In this document: piece by piece, positions 37,669 to 45,631 of the stretch
How positions within the stretch are numbered: position 1 is the stretch's first letter
Layout of the letters: each line of letters opens with the position of its first letter
Source of the DNA: Pseudomonas nitroreducens
Lineage (GTDB): Bacteria > Pseudomonadota > Gammaproteobacteria > Pseudomonadales > Pseudomonadaceae
Direction: 5' to 3'
DNA length: 64,000 nucleotides
Assembly: GCF_024170165.1 (NCBI RefSeq)
Contig: NZ_JALJXP010000001.1
Coordinates: 744,001 to 808,000, forward strand
Notes under the pieces: model-generated
Told to the model about the DNA's origin: nothing
Seen by the model: only the letters and a program-made list of their open reading frames with translations
The model's database searches: none
Program-made: the position numbers and the translations under genes

Positions 37669-39351
37669 TCAGCGCACGTGCACGTAGGTCCCCGGCGCGG
37701 CCTCTTTGGCCGGGTATTCGGCATTGCCCAACTCGAAGTTCACCGGCCGGCGCTCGCCCGAGCGCTCCTGGATCCACTCCAGCCACAGCGGCCACCAGCT
37801 GCCTTCCTGGCGCTTGGTGTCGTAGTACCAGGCGCGCGGGTCGGAGCTGATCTTGCCGTTTTCGAAGTAGCAGGCCTTGGGGTTGCCCGGCGGGTTGAGG
37901 ATGCTCTGGATGTGCCCGCTGTTGGACAGCACGAAGCGCGTCTCGCCGCCCAGCAGCTGGGCCGAGCGGTACACCGCGTCCCACGGGGTGATGTGGTCGG
38001 TGATGCCGGCGACGTGGAAGTTGTCCACCGCCACCTTCTTCAGGTCGATGGCGGTGCCGTTGACTTCCATGGCGCCGGGGCGGGCCAGCGGGTTGTGCTT
38101 GAAGAAGTCGAGGAAGTCGCCGTGCAGCGCGGCGGGCAGCCGCGTGTTGTCGTTGTTCCAGTAGAGGATGTCGAAGGCCGGCGGCTGCTTGCCCAGCAGG
38201 TAGTTGTTGACCCAGTAGTTCCAGATCAGGTCGTTGGGCCGCATCCAGGCGAATACCTTGGCCATGTCGCGGCCGTCCAGCACGCCGTGCTGGTAGGAGC
38301 GACGCTTGCTGGTCTCCAGGGTCTGCTCGTCGGCGAACAGCGCGGCCGGAGTTTCCACCTGGCTGTCCAGCAGGCTCACCAGGTAGGTGGCGCTGGCGAT
38401 CTTGCGCAGTTGCCGGCGCGCCTGCAGGTGGCCCTGCAGCGCGGCGATGGTCAGGCCGCCGGAGCAGGCGCCCATCAGGTTGACGCTGCGGCTGCCGCTG
38501 ATCGAACGGCACACGTCGATGGCCTCGTCGAGCGCGGTGACGTAGGTCGACAGGCCCCACTCGCGGTGGCGAGCGTCGGGGTTGCGCCAGCTCACCATGA
38601 ACAGCTGCAGATTGTTCTTCAGGGCGTACTGGACAAAGCTCTTCTCGGTCGTCAGGTCGAAGATGTAGAACTTGTTGATCTGCGGCGGCACCACCAGCAG
38701 CGGTTTGGCATGCAGGTGCTCGCCCATCGGCTTGTACTGGATCAGCTCCAGCACCTCGTTGCGGAATACCACCGCGCCGGGCGTGGTGGCCAGGTTCTGG
38801 CCGATCTCGAAGGCGCTGCGGTTGACCTGGCTGGGCATGCCGCCGTTGTGCATCAGGTCGTCGAGCAGGTGCCGGGCGCCCTTGAGCAGACTTTGTCCGC
38901 CGGTGTTGAACAGCTCCTTGACCGCCAGCGGGTTGAGCAGGGTGTTCGACGGCGAGGCGGCGTCGGAAAGGATCGACAGCAGGAAGCGCGCGCGGGCGCG
39001 GTCGTCGCTGTTCAGGTCGCTCTCGTCGACCCAGGCCAGCAGTTGCTTCTGCCAGGCCAGGTAGGCCTGCACCGTGCGCCGGTAGAAGGGATTCAGGCGC
39101 CAGGACGGGTCCTGGAATCGAGCGTCCTGCGGGTTGGGCTGCAGCGGCGAGTCGCCGATCAGCACCTTGCCCACCTGCTTGCCGAAAGCCGCCAGGTGCT
39201 TGGCCGAATGCACCGGCCGGCGCACGCCCTGCAGCGCCAGCATGCGCAGGGTGGACAGCATGTCCTTGCCGCGCAGGCCGACCATCGCACTCTGCGCATT
39301 CATGTACTGGGTGGGGACGGGGACGCTACCCGGCTCAGCTTTCTCTCGCAT
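37669..39351 (-). CDS. phaC2: PhaC2, class II PHA synthase
   Basis: A 560-aa polymerase joining (R)-3-hydroxyacyl-CoA units of 6-14 carbons into PHA. The lipase-like box holds the nucleophile Cys296 in NLMGACSGGLTIA. The Asp and His of the triad lie in VAGITDHITPWDAVYRSAQL and LSNSGHIQSILNPPGNP. The family segment MAKVFAWMRPNDLIWNYWVN is intact. The ATG at 39351 has GGAG about 8 nt upstream; 36 more open codons upstream lack homology. It is paralogous to phaC1 over the whole length. The leader is long and foldable (see 39457-39588), so it may be controlled separately from phaC1-phaZ. Confidence 0.96.
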   Translation of the reverse strand: MREKAEPGSVPVPTQYMNAQSAMVGLRGKDMLSTLRMLALQGVRRPVHSAKHLAAFGKQVGKVLIGDSPLQPNPQDARFQDPSWRLNPFYRRTVQAYLAWQKQLLAWVDESDLNSDDRARARFLLSILSDAASPSNTLLNPLAVKELFNTGGQSLLKGARHLLDDLMHNGGMPSQVNRSAFEIGQNLATTPGAVVFRNEVLELIQYKPMGEHLHAKPLLVVPPQINKFYIFDLTTEKSFVQYALKNNLQLFMVSWRNPDARHREWGLSTYVTALDEAIDVCRSISGSRSVNLMGACSGGLTIAALQGHLQARRQLRKIASATYLVSLLDSQVETPAALFADEQTLETSKRRSYQHGVLDGRDMAKVFAWMRPNDLIWNYWVNNYLLGKQPPAFDILYWNNDNTRLPAALHGDFLDFFKHNPLARPGAMEVNGTAIDLKKVAVDNFHVAGITDHITPWDAVYRSAQLLGGETRFVLSNSGHIQSILNPPGNPKACYFENGKISSDPRAWYYDTKRQEGSWWPLWLEWIQERSGERRPVNFELGNAEYPAKEAAPGTYVHVR

Positions 39352-39694
39352 GAACAGCACTCCATGAAGGGTCCGACCTGACAATGGCGACGCAAGGCCT
39401 GTACCAGAATCGGGAAACTCCCGTTGCAGACGCCTGCCGCCTGTTCGAGGGATGTGCACGGGTATCGATGCGAGAGGGCAGCTGCCCGAAAACAGGGCAG
39501 CGGATCAGCAGCCGGGCTGCCCTGCGGTCACTTTCGAAGGTGGCCGCAGCGCGGGTCCCGAGTCAGGCGCTACGTGTCGATACCCGTGAACACGCCTGTT
39601 TGTTGTTCGGCTCTTTAAAAAAAGTGCCTGCGCAGCGATCGGTCAAGGCAGGATGCCCACTGACTGTGACGAAGCTGTGATGCCGCAGCTGGTC
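39352..39694. other. phaZ-phaC2 intergenic region
   Basis: 343 bp without a supported gene. It contains the phaC2 ribosome-binding site, the multibranch element at 39457-39588 and an A7/T7 run near 39616. A 5-bp TGCCT/AGGCA stem precedes the T-run on the minus strand and could be a poor terminator for phaZ. Confidence 0.6.
39457..39588. other. Foldable 132-nt element, possible structured leader of phaC2
   Basis: Outer arms CACGGGTATCGA (39457-39468) and its exact complement (39577-39588) extend inward by three more pairs, including two G-T. Between them lie a 12-bp palindrome GGGCAGCTGCCC (39476-39487), a 9-bp hairpin (39493-39501 / 39516-39524), a second 9-bp hairpin (39523-39531 / 39540-39548) and a 5-bp stem (39548-39552 / 39567-39571). 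This looks like a closed multibranch fold. The class is unrecognised. Confidence 0.5.
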
Positions 39695-40699
39695 TCAGCT
39701 GGCTTTCGGAGTGAAAGGCCGGGGGTGAATGATCGCGCGCTGCCGTTCTTCCTGGAGGAATTTCATGATGATCGGCGCCACGGTTTCCGCGCGGGTCACC
39801 AGGAACAGGTGGCCGTCGTCGATCACGTGCAGTTCGGAATTGGGGATGCGCCAGGCGATCATGCGCATGTTGATCAGCGGGATGATCGGGTCATCGTCGC
39901 CGGCGAGGATCAGCGTCGGCTGGCGGATCTTGTGCAGCCAGTGGATGCTGGTCCAGCCCAGGCCGGCGAACAGCTGCCAGTAGTAGCCCATCTTGCCGGA
40001 CGAGCGCACCTTGCTGGCGAAGGCCATGGCCAGCTTGGGGTCGCGGCGGAAGGCGCCGCCGTAGATGTCCGGGGCGATGTGCACACCGTAGGACGGCTGG
40101 ATGTAGCGCCGCGGGCTGGCCATGCGCCAGAGCACCGCGGGCTTGCCCGGCACCATCACCGCACCGGCGGCAGTGGCGGCGAGGATCAGCTTCTTGCAGC
40201 GCTCGGGGTAATCATGGGCGAACTGCTGCGCCAGGGCGCCGCCCCAGGACACGCCGATGGCCGTCACCTGGCCGTAGTCCAGATAGTCGAGCATCCGCGC
40301 AGCCAGCTTCGCCAGACCGGGGAAGCGGTACGGCGTACTGGGGGTGGAAGAGCCGCCGACACCGGGGACGTCGAAGGCGATCACCTCCAGGTCCGGGTCC
40401 AGCGCGGCGACGAAGGGGAAGACCAGTTCCAGGTTGGCGCCGATGCCGTTGAAGATCAGCAGCGGCGTCATGTGCCTCTTGCCCGGACGCACGGCGGTGC
40501 GGATGGTCTGCCCGTCGAGCTCGATGGTGCGGAACTCGAAGGGCTGTGCCGCCGGCGCCTTGCTCGGCAGGATCTCCTCCGCGCTGGGTTTGCTGCGTGC
40601 GCGCCGGCTCGTCGGCGCGGCCACTTCCACGGCCTGCGACGCTTCTGGGGTGTTGGCGTCGTCCACGGCGCCGGCTTGCGGGAGGAGTTCTGTTTTCAT
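39695..40699 (-). CDS. phaZ: PhaZ, intracellular medium-chain-length PHA depolymerase
   Basis: An alpha/beta hydrolase of 334 aa that degrades stored PHA. The core begins around residue 52 (PFEFRTIELDGQTIRTAVRP), as in PAO1 PhaZ. The nucleophile Ser is in AIGVSWGGALAQQF, the Asp in ILAGDDDPIIPL and the His in VIDDGHLFLVTRAE. The first 50 residues are extra compared with the roughly 285-aa PAO1 protein: a low-complexity, Ala/Pro/Arg-rich segment. The ATG overlaps the phaC1 stop as ATGA, supporting the long form. A GGAGGAG lies at about codon 42, just upstream of the conserved core, but no ATG, GTG or TTG follows it. Confidence 0.9.
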   Translation of the reverse strand: MKTELLPQAGAVDDANTPEASQAVEVAAPTSRRARSKPSAEEILPSKAPAAQPFEFRTIELDGQTIRTAVRPGKRHMTPLLIFNGIGANLELVFPFVAALDPDLEVIAFDVPGVGGSSTPSTPYRFPGLAKLAARMLDYLDYGQVTAIGVSWGGALAQQFAHDYPERCKKLILAATAAGAVMVPGKPAVLWRMASPRRYIQPSYGVHIAPDIYGGAFRRDPKLAMAFASKVRSSGKMGYYWQLFAGLGWTSIHWLHKIRQPTLILAGDDDPIIPLINMRMIAWRIPNSELHVIDDGHLFLVTRAETVAPIIMKFLQEERQRAIIHPRPFTPKAS

Positions 40700-42375
40700 C
40701 GTTCGTGTACGTAGGTTCCAGGGGCGGCTTCGCCGGCCGGGTGGGCCTTGTTGCCCAGGGCGGTCGGTGCCTTGCGCGTCTTGCCCGAGCGCTCGGCGAG
40801 CCAGTTCTGCCAGTGCAGCCACCAGGAGTCGGCGTGCTTGCTGGCGTTTTCCTGCCAGGCCTTCGGATCGGCCGAGAGTTCGGGGCCGGTCATGAAGCGG
40901 GCCTTGGGGTTGCCTGGCGGGTTGAGGATGCTCTGGATGTGGCCGCTGTTGGACAGGATGAACTCGCACTTGCCGCCCAGCAGACGCGCCGAGCGGTAGC
41001 AGGCCTCCCACGGTGTGATGTGGTCGGACAGACCGGCCACGCAGTAGAAGTCGCAGGTGATCTGCTTGAGGTCGATGGCCGTGCCGGAGACTTCCAGGGC
41101 GCCTGCGCGGGTCAGCGGATTGGTCTTGAACATCTCCACCAGCTCGCCGTGCAGCGCGGCCGGCAGGCGCGTGGTGTCGTTGTTCCAGAACAGGATGTCG
41201 AAGGCCGGCGGCTCGTTGCCCAGCAGGTAGTTGTTGACCCAGTAGTTCCAGATCAGGTCGTTGGGGCGCATCCAGGCAAACACCTTGGCCATGTCCTTGC
41301 CTTCGAGGACGCCGGACTGGTACGAGCGGCGCTTGGCGGCTTCCAGGGTCTTCTCGTCGGCGAACAGGGCGATCTGGGTGTTCATCTCGAAGTCCAGCAC
41401 GCTGACCATCTGGGTGAAGGCGTGGACCTTCTTCTCGCCCAGGGCGGCGTAGTGGCCGAGCAGGGTGACGGTGGTAATGCCGCCGGAGCAGGCGCCGAGC
41501 ATGTTCAGGTCCTTGGCGCCGGTGATGGCCAGGACCGCGTCGATGGCTTCCTTCAGCGCCTCGATGTAGGTGGTCAGGCCCCACTCGCGCTGCGCCTTGG
41601 TCGGGTTGCGCCAGCTGACGATGAAGGTCTGCACCTGGTTGCGCAGGCAGAAGCGCGCCAGGCTCTTCTCCGGCGACAGGTCGAACACGTAGAACTTGTT
41701 GATCTGCGGCGGTACCACCAGCAGCGGGCGCTCATGCACGCTTTCGGTGATCGGCTTGTACTGGATCAGCTCCAGCACGTCGTTGCGGAACACCACCGCG
41801 CCTTCGGTCAGGGCCAGGTTCTTGCCGACCTCGAAGGCTTCCATGTTGACCTGGCTGGGCATGCCGCCGTTGTTCACCAGGTCCTTGGCCAGATGGGTAA
41901 GACCGTCGAGCAGGCTCTTGCCGCCGGTCTCGAAGAAGCGCTTGACCGCTGCCGGGTTGGACAGCGTGTTGGTCGGCGCCATGGCCTCGGTCATCAGGTT
42001 GATGACGAACTGGCCGCGGCTGATGTCCTGGCTGGACAGGTCACTGTCGCCGATCCAGGTGTGCAGCTCCTTGCGCCAGGCCAGGTAGGTTTGCAGGTAG
42101 CGGCGGTAGAGCGGGTTCTGGCTCCAGGCCGGGTCGTTGAAGCGGCGGTCGTCGTCCGAGGGTTTGAGGTCGGACTTGCCGAGCAGCACGTTCTTCAGTT
42201 CGAGGCCGAAATGGGCGACGTGCTTGGCGCTGTGGAACGGCTGCTTGACCGCTTGCAGCAGCACCATGCGGGCAGAGGTGAGCAGGTCCTTGCCCTGAAT
42301 GCCGATCACCGGGCTGAGGTTCAGGGTGTTTTCCGCGGCTTGCTGGGGTAGATCGCTGTTGTTCTTCTGGGTCAT
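40696..42375 (-). CDS. phaC1: PhaC1, class II PHA synthase
   Basis: A 559-aa PHA polymerase, the main synthase for medium-chain-length polymer. The nucleophile is Cys296 in NMLGACSGGITTV. The partners are in VAGLSDHITPWEACYRSARL (Asp) and LSNSGHIQSILNPPGNP (His). The length equals that of PAO1 PhaC1. The ATG at 42375 has GGAGCG about 8 nt upstream. The codons right after it contain AAGAACAA, an AANAANAA motif of the type bound by Hfq/Crc. A sigma-54 promoter is predicted about 340 bp upstream. First gene of phaC1-phaZ-phaC2-phaD. Confidence 0.97.
   Translation of the reverse strand: MTQKNNSDLPQQAAENTLNLSPVIGIQGKDLLTSARMVLLQAVKQPFHSAKHVAHFGLELKNVLLGKSDLKPSDDDRRFNDPAWSQNPLYRRYLQTYLAWRKELHTWIGDSDLSSQDISRGQFVINLMTEAMAPTNTLSNPAAVKRFFETGGKSLLDGLTHLAKDLVNNGGMPSQVNMEAFEVGKNLALTEGAVVFRNDVLELIQYKPITESVHERPLLVVPPQINKFYVFDLSPEKSLARFCLRNQVQTFIVSWRNPTKAQREWGLTTYIEALKEAIDAVLAITGAKDLNMLGACSGGITTVTLLGHYAALGEKKVHAFTQMVSVLDFEMNTQIALFADEKTLEAAKRRSYQSGVLEGKDMAKVFAWMRPNDLIWNYWVNNYLLGNEPPAFDILFWNNDTTRLPAALHGELVEMFKTNPLTRAGALEVSGTAIDLKQITCDFYCVAGLSDHITPWEACYRSARLLGGKCEFILSNSGHIQSILNPPGNPKARFMTGPELSADPKAWQENASKHADSWWLHWQNWLAERSGKTRKAPTALGNKAHPAGEAAPGTYVHER
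42359..42366 (-). promoter_or_regulatory. Hfq/Crc catabolite-repression motif in phaC1 mRNA
   Basis: AAGAACAA fits AANAANAA and covers codons 4-6 of phaC1, within the initiating ribosome's footprint. In P. putida, Crc inhibits phaC1 translation through such a site. Confidence 0.65.
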
Positions 42376-42712
42376 CGGCGACGCTCCATTGTCCTGAGAC
42401 ACATACTGGCGGGGCTCACCTGGGTGACGTAGGGCCAAGTACTTCTCGGGGTTGCGGAACGTGGAGAGGGCTCCACGCGATTCATCTACTTGGCGGCATC
42501 ACTGGAGGATCAGGAAACCACGCTCTGTGCACTGTAGCTCCGTACATTGCACTGCCTTGGTTACCCGAGTTTCCTTCGCCGCGCAAGCTGGTGCAGCGTG
42601 GGCCAACTCCTGGGAGTATGTCGGGAAAAGTTAGAAAACGCGCCCTAGAGCGGGGGCATCTCGCCAAACCCGTGGTGACCACCCTGCACGCAGCAGTCTG
42701 CAACGGGAATGT

Positions 42713-42728
42713 TGCAAATGGCGTGCCC
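42713..42728 (-). promoter_or_regulatory. Sigma-54 promoter for phaC1
   Basis: On the minus strand the sequence is GGGCACG-CCAT-TTGCA, against the consensus TGGCACG-N4-TTGCW: one mismatch, with exact GG-N10-GC spacing. Transcription would begin near 42702 and give a leader of about 330 nt. A sigma-54 promoter before phaC1 has been reported in P. aeruginosa. Confidence 0.8.
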
Positions 42729-42822
42729 TGGCGCGATTGCCCGACGAAGGTTGGTGCGCAGGGGGCGGCGCAGAGCAAAGATCGAACGAGTTGGAGGCGC
42801 GGTTTACTGACGAACCGAATTT

Positions 42823-42878
42823 TCCCTGTAGGAGCGGGCCATGCCCGCGATCGCGCCCATGGGGCGCTCCTACAGGGA
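42823..42878. repeat. REP palindrome, GGGCCATGCCCGC type
   Basis: Perfect 14-bp arms TCCCTGTAGGAGCG (42823-42836) and complement (42865-42878) enclose GGCCATGCCCGCGATCGCGC. A related unit lies at 56465-56492. Confidence 0.8.
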
Positions 42879-42951
42879 TAAAGAGGGATTGCGACTCTGG
42901 GGATCTTCGTAGGCGCAACTGCCTTCCCCTGAAAGTTCGTGCTTGGGATTT

Positions 42952-42997
42952 CCCTCTCCCCCGCCCTCTCCCTTCAGGGAGAGGGCGGGGGAGAGGG
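42952..42997. repeat. Perfect 21-bp purine/pyrimidine inverted repeat
   Basis: Arms beginning CCCTCTCCCCCGCCC (42952-42972) and exact complement (42977-42997) surround TTCA. One arm is all pyrimidine, the other all purine. This resembles dispersed CCCTCTCCC repeats in proteobacterial genomes. Confidence 0.8.
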
Positions 42998-43117
42998 CAT
43001 GCTCCGGCGCGATATTTCCGGTAGGTAGCGGATTTATCCGCGATGGGTTTGGCGCGGCCTGGGGTCGATCGCGGACGGAGCCCGCTCCTGCACGGCCGGA
43101 AAGGGCGGCGCTGCGGC

Positions 43118-43489
43118 CTACAGCATGAGTTTGACCACGGACTCCGACGGGTCGCGCGATTTACCGGCCTTTTCCAGCTGCGCCAGGTAGTCGGCCCACA
43201 TCTCATCCTGGCGCATGCACAGCTCGTAGAGGTAGTCCCAGGTGAACAGGCCGCTGTCGTGCCCGTCGTCGAAGGTCAGCTTGAGCGCGTACTGACCGGC
43301 CGCCTCGATGTTGCTCAGGGCGACATTCAGCTTGCCCACCTGCAGCACCGGGTTGCCGTGGCCCTGGACCTCCGCCGAGGGCGAATGCACCCGCAGGAAC
43401 TCGGCGGACAGTTCGTACGACTGCTCCCCGTAAGTCAGCGAAAGCTTCTTCGAGGCCTTGTGCAGCTTGATGGCGGAAGGGATGCGCAT
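43118..43489 (-). CDS. DUF971-family protein
   Basis: A 123-aa protein consisting of a single DUF971 domain (the N-terminal domain also found in gamma-butyrobetaine hydroxylase). It begins MRIPSAIKLHKASKKLSLTY, continues with YELSAEFLRVHSPSAEVQGH and has the hallmark KLTFDDGHDSGLFTWDYLYE. Stand-alone forms are implicated in iron-sulfur or iron handling in other bacteria; no Cys cluster is seen here. It lies between hslU and phaC1 on the same strand, as PA5055 does in PAO1 from memory. Confidence 0.85.
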   Translation of the reverse strand: MRIPSAIKLHKASKKLSLTYGEQSYELSAEFLRVHSPSAEVQGHGNPVLQVGKLNVALSNIEAAGQYALKLTFDDGHDSGLFTWDYLYELCMRQDEMWADYLAQLEKAGKSRDPSESVVKLML

Positions 43490-43532
43490 GGACGGCTCCT
43501 GGGCGGCGATGTCGGCATTGTAGCGCCGCCGG

Positions 43533-43561
43533 AAAAACAGCGGGGCGCCCTGAGGCGCCCC
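43533..43561 (-). terminator. Terminator of hslVU
   Basis: Stem GGGGCGCC / GGCGCCCC (43542-43561) with a four-base loop, 20 nt past hslU, followed in the minus direction by five T (43533-43537). Confidence 0.8.
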
Positions 43562-43581
43562 GTCGCAGCGATGTGGATCGC

Positions 43582-44922
43582 TTAGAGGATGTAGCGGGAC
43601 AGGTCTTCGTCCTGGGCCAGCTCACCCAGGTGGCCGTTGACGTAGGCCGCGTCGATCGCGATGGCCTTGTCGCTGTGCTCGCTGGCGAGGTCGGCGGCGT
43701 CGAAGGACACCTCTTCGAGCAGGCGCTCGAGCAGGGTGTGCAGGCGGCGGGCACCGATGTTCTCGGTCTTCTCGTTGACCTGGAAAGCGATCTCCGCGAG
43801 GCGCTTGATGCCGTCGGCGGCGAACTCGATGTCCAGGCCTTCGGTCTTCAGCAGCGCGGTGTACTGCTCGGTCAGCGACGCGTGCGGCTCGCTGAGGATG
43901 CGCTCGAAGTCGCTCGGGCTCAGGGCTTTCAGCTCGACGCGGATCGGCAGGCGGCCCTGCAGTTCCGGCACCAGGTCGCTGGGCTTGGACAGGTGGAATG
44001 CGCCCGAGGCGATGAACAGGATGTGGTCGGTCTTCACCATGCCCAGCTTGGTGTTTACGGTGCAGCCCTCGATCAGCGGCAGCAGGTCACGCTGCACGCC
44101 CTCGCGGGAGACATCGGCGCCGCCGACGTTGCCGCGCTTGGCGATCTTGTCGATCTCGTCGATGAAGACGATGCCGTTCTGCTCCACGGCTTCGAGGGCG
44201 CGGGCCTTGAGGTCCTCTTCGTTGACCAGGCGCTGCGCTTCCTCGTCGCGGATCAGCTTCATCGCCTCGGCGACCTTCAGCTTGCGGCTCTTGCGCTTGC
44301 CCTTGCCCATGTTGGAGAACAGGCTCTGCAGCTGGTTGGTCATCTCTTCCATGCCGGGCGGGGCCATGATTTCCACGCCCGAGGGGATGTCGGCGACCTC
44401 GATGTCGATTTCCTTGTCGTCCAGCTGGCCTTCGCGCAGGCGCTTGCGGAACAGCTGGCGGGTGTTGGAGTCCTCGCGCGCCGGTTCGTCACCGAAGCCG
44501 GTGGTGCGCGCCGGTGGCAGCAGGGCGTCGAGGATGCGCTCTTCGGCGGCGTCTTCGGCGCGGTACTTCACCTTCTGCACTTCCTGCTCGCGGAGCATCT
44601 TGATCGCGGCATCGGCGAGGTCGCGGATGATCGACTCGACGTCACGGCCGACGTAGCCGACTTCGGTGAACTTGGTCGCTTCCACCTTGATGAAGGGCGC
44701 GTTGGCCAGCTTGGCCAGGCGACGGGCGATCTCGGTCTTGCCGACGCCGGTCGGGCCGATCATCAGGATGTTCTTGGGCGTCACTTCGGCGCGCAGTTCG
44801 GCCGGCAGCTGCATGCGCCGCCAGCGGTTGCGCAGGGCGATGGCGACGGCGCGCTTGGCGTCGTCCTGGCCGATGATGTGACGGTTGAGTTCGTGGACGA
44901 TCTCGCGGGGAGTCATGGACAT
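43582..44922 (-). CDS. hslU: HslU, ATPase unfoldase of the HslUV protease
   Basis: An AAA+ Clp/Hsp100 ATPase of 446 aa that feeds substrates to HslV. Walker A is [20 protein letters not shown] (about 54-73), Walker B is [14 protein letters not shown], and the pore region contains [14 protein letters not shown]. The insertion (I) domain lies between, and [20 protein letters not shown] is sensor 2. The C-terminus DLSRYIL docks into HslV. The ATG at 44922 ([20 protein letters not shown]) matches P. aeruginosa. It lies 28 nt downstream of hslV. Confidence 0.97.
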   Translation of the reverse strand: MSMTPREIVHELNRHIIGQDDAKRAVAIALRNRWRRMQLPAELRAEVTPKNILMIGPTGVGKTEIARRLAKLANAPFIKVEATKFTEVGYVGRDVESIIRDLADAAIKMLREQEVQKVKYRAEDAAEERILDALLPPARTTGFGDEPAREDSNTRQLFRKRLREGQLDDKEIDIEVADIPSGVEIMAPPGMEEMTNQLQSLFSNMGKGKRKSRKLKVAEAMKLIRDEEAQRLVNEEDLKARALEAVEQNGIVFIDEIDKIAKRGNVGGADVSREGVQRDLLPLIEGCTVNTKLGMVKTDHILFIASGAFHLSKPSDLVPELQGRLPIRVELKALSPSDFERILSEPHASLTEQYTALLKTEGLDIEFAADGIKRLAEIAFQVNEKTENIGARRLHTLLERLLEEVSFDAADLASEHSDKAIAIDAAYVNGHLGELAQDEDLSRYIL

Positions 44923-44950
44923 TTGACGTGCTACTCCGGAGCGACAGCGC

Positions 44951-45487
44951 TTAGACGGCGCTGTCGAGCTCCTCAAGGGTCAGGTTCTGGTTGGTGAACA
45001 CGCAGATGGAGCCGGCGATGTTCAGTGCGGTCTCGGCGATCTCGCGGGCGCTCATGTCGTCACTGCCTTTCTGCAGCAGGGCCAGCGCCGCCGCCTGGGC
45101 GAAGCCGCCGCCCGAGCCCATGGCGATCAGGCCGTGCTCGGGCTCGACCACGTCACCGTTGCCGGTGATGATCAGCGATGCGTCCTTGTTGGCGACTGCC
45201 AGCATGGCTTCCAGACGGCTCAGGGAGCGATCGGTACGCCAGTCCTTGGCCAGCTCGACGGCGGCGCGCACCAGGTGGCCCTGGTGTTTTTCCAGCTGCT
45301 GCTCGAAGCGTTCGAAGAGGGTGAAGGCATCGGCGGTGGCTCCGGCGAAGCCGGCCAGTACTTCACCGTGGTACAGGCGACGGACTTTCTTCGCGTTGCC
45401 TTTCATCACGGTGTTGCCCAGGGAAACCTGGCCGTCGCCGCCCATGACGACTTTGCCATTGCGGCGGACAGATACGATGGTGGTCAA
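44951..45487 (-). CDS. hslV: HslV, proteasome-like peptidase subunit
   Basis: A 178-aa beta-type proteasome-like threonine protease. After removal of Met1 the catalytic Thr2 is exposed ([20 protein letters not shown]), and Lys and Gly residues in [20 protein letters not shown] complete the active site. It makes a double hexamer capped by HslU and degrades heat-damaged and regulatory proteins. First gene of hslV-hslU, with a sigma-32 promoter starting 49 bp upstream. Confidence 0.97.
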   Translation of the reverse strand: MTTIVSVRRNGKVVMGGDGQVSLGNTVMKGNAKKVRRLYHGEVLAGFAGATADAFTLFERFEQQLEKHQGHLVRAAVELAKDWRTDRSLSRLEAMLAVANKDASLIITGNGDVVEPEHGLIAMGSGGGFAQAAALALLQKGSDDMSAREIAETALNIAGSICVFTNQNLTLEELDSAV

Positions 45488-45533
45488 GGGTCTTACTCCA
45501 CACTAGCGGGGCGATGTGCCCGAATGCAGAGTC

Positions 45534-45562
45534 AGATGGGGACTAGGAAGGCGGGGTTCAAG
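45534..45562 (-). promoter_or_regulatory. Sigma-32 heat-shock promoter of hslVU
   Basis: Minus strand: CTTGAA (45562-45557), 15-bp spacer, CCCCATCT (45541-45534), matching the RpoH consensus CTTGAAA-N13-15-CCCCATNT. Start of transcription is expected about 40 bp before the hslV ATG. Confidence 0.88.
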
Positions 45563-45631
45563 TCCTGCGCCGGACGAGTAGCGCGCATTTCGCGCGCCGC
45601 CCGTCGGCGCAAGCCTTGCAGAGGCCGGGGT

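Larger units (their letters stand above)
42376..43117. other. Long control region upstream of phaC1
   Basis: 742 bp with no gene I can support; the short readings here are antisense or REP-derived. It contains an imperfect 10-bp inverted repeat (42527-42552, GTGCACTGTA / TACATTGCAC), a sigma-54 promoter (42713-42728), a 14-bp-arm REP (42823-42878), a perfect 21-bp inverted repeat (42952-42997) and a REP-like unit near 43069. Confidence 0.7.

Noticed and set aside
42482-43128. Several 60-100-codon frames upstream of phaC1, on both strands.
   Set aside because: No ribosome-binding sites or protein-like composition. They run through a sigma-54 promoter, REPs and a 21-bp inverted repeat.
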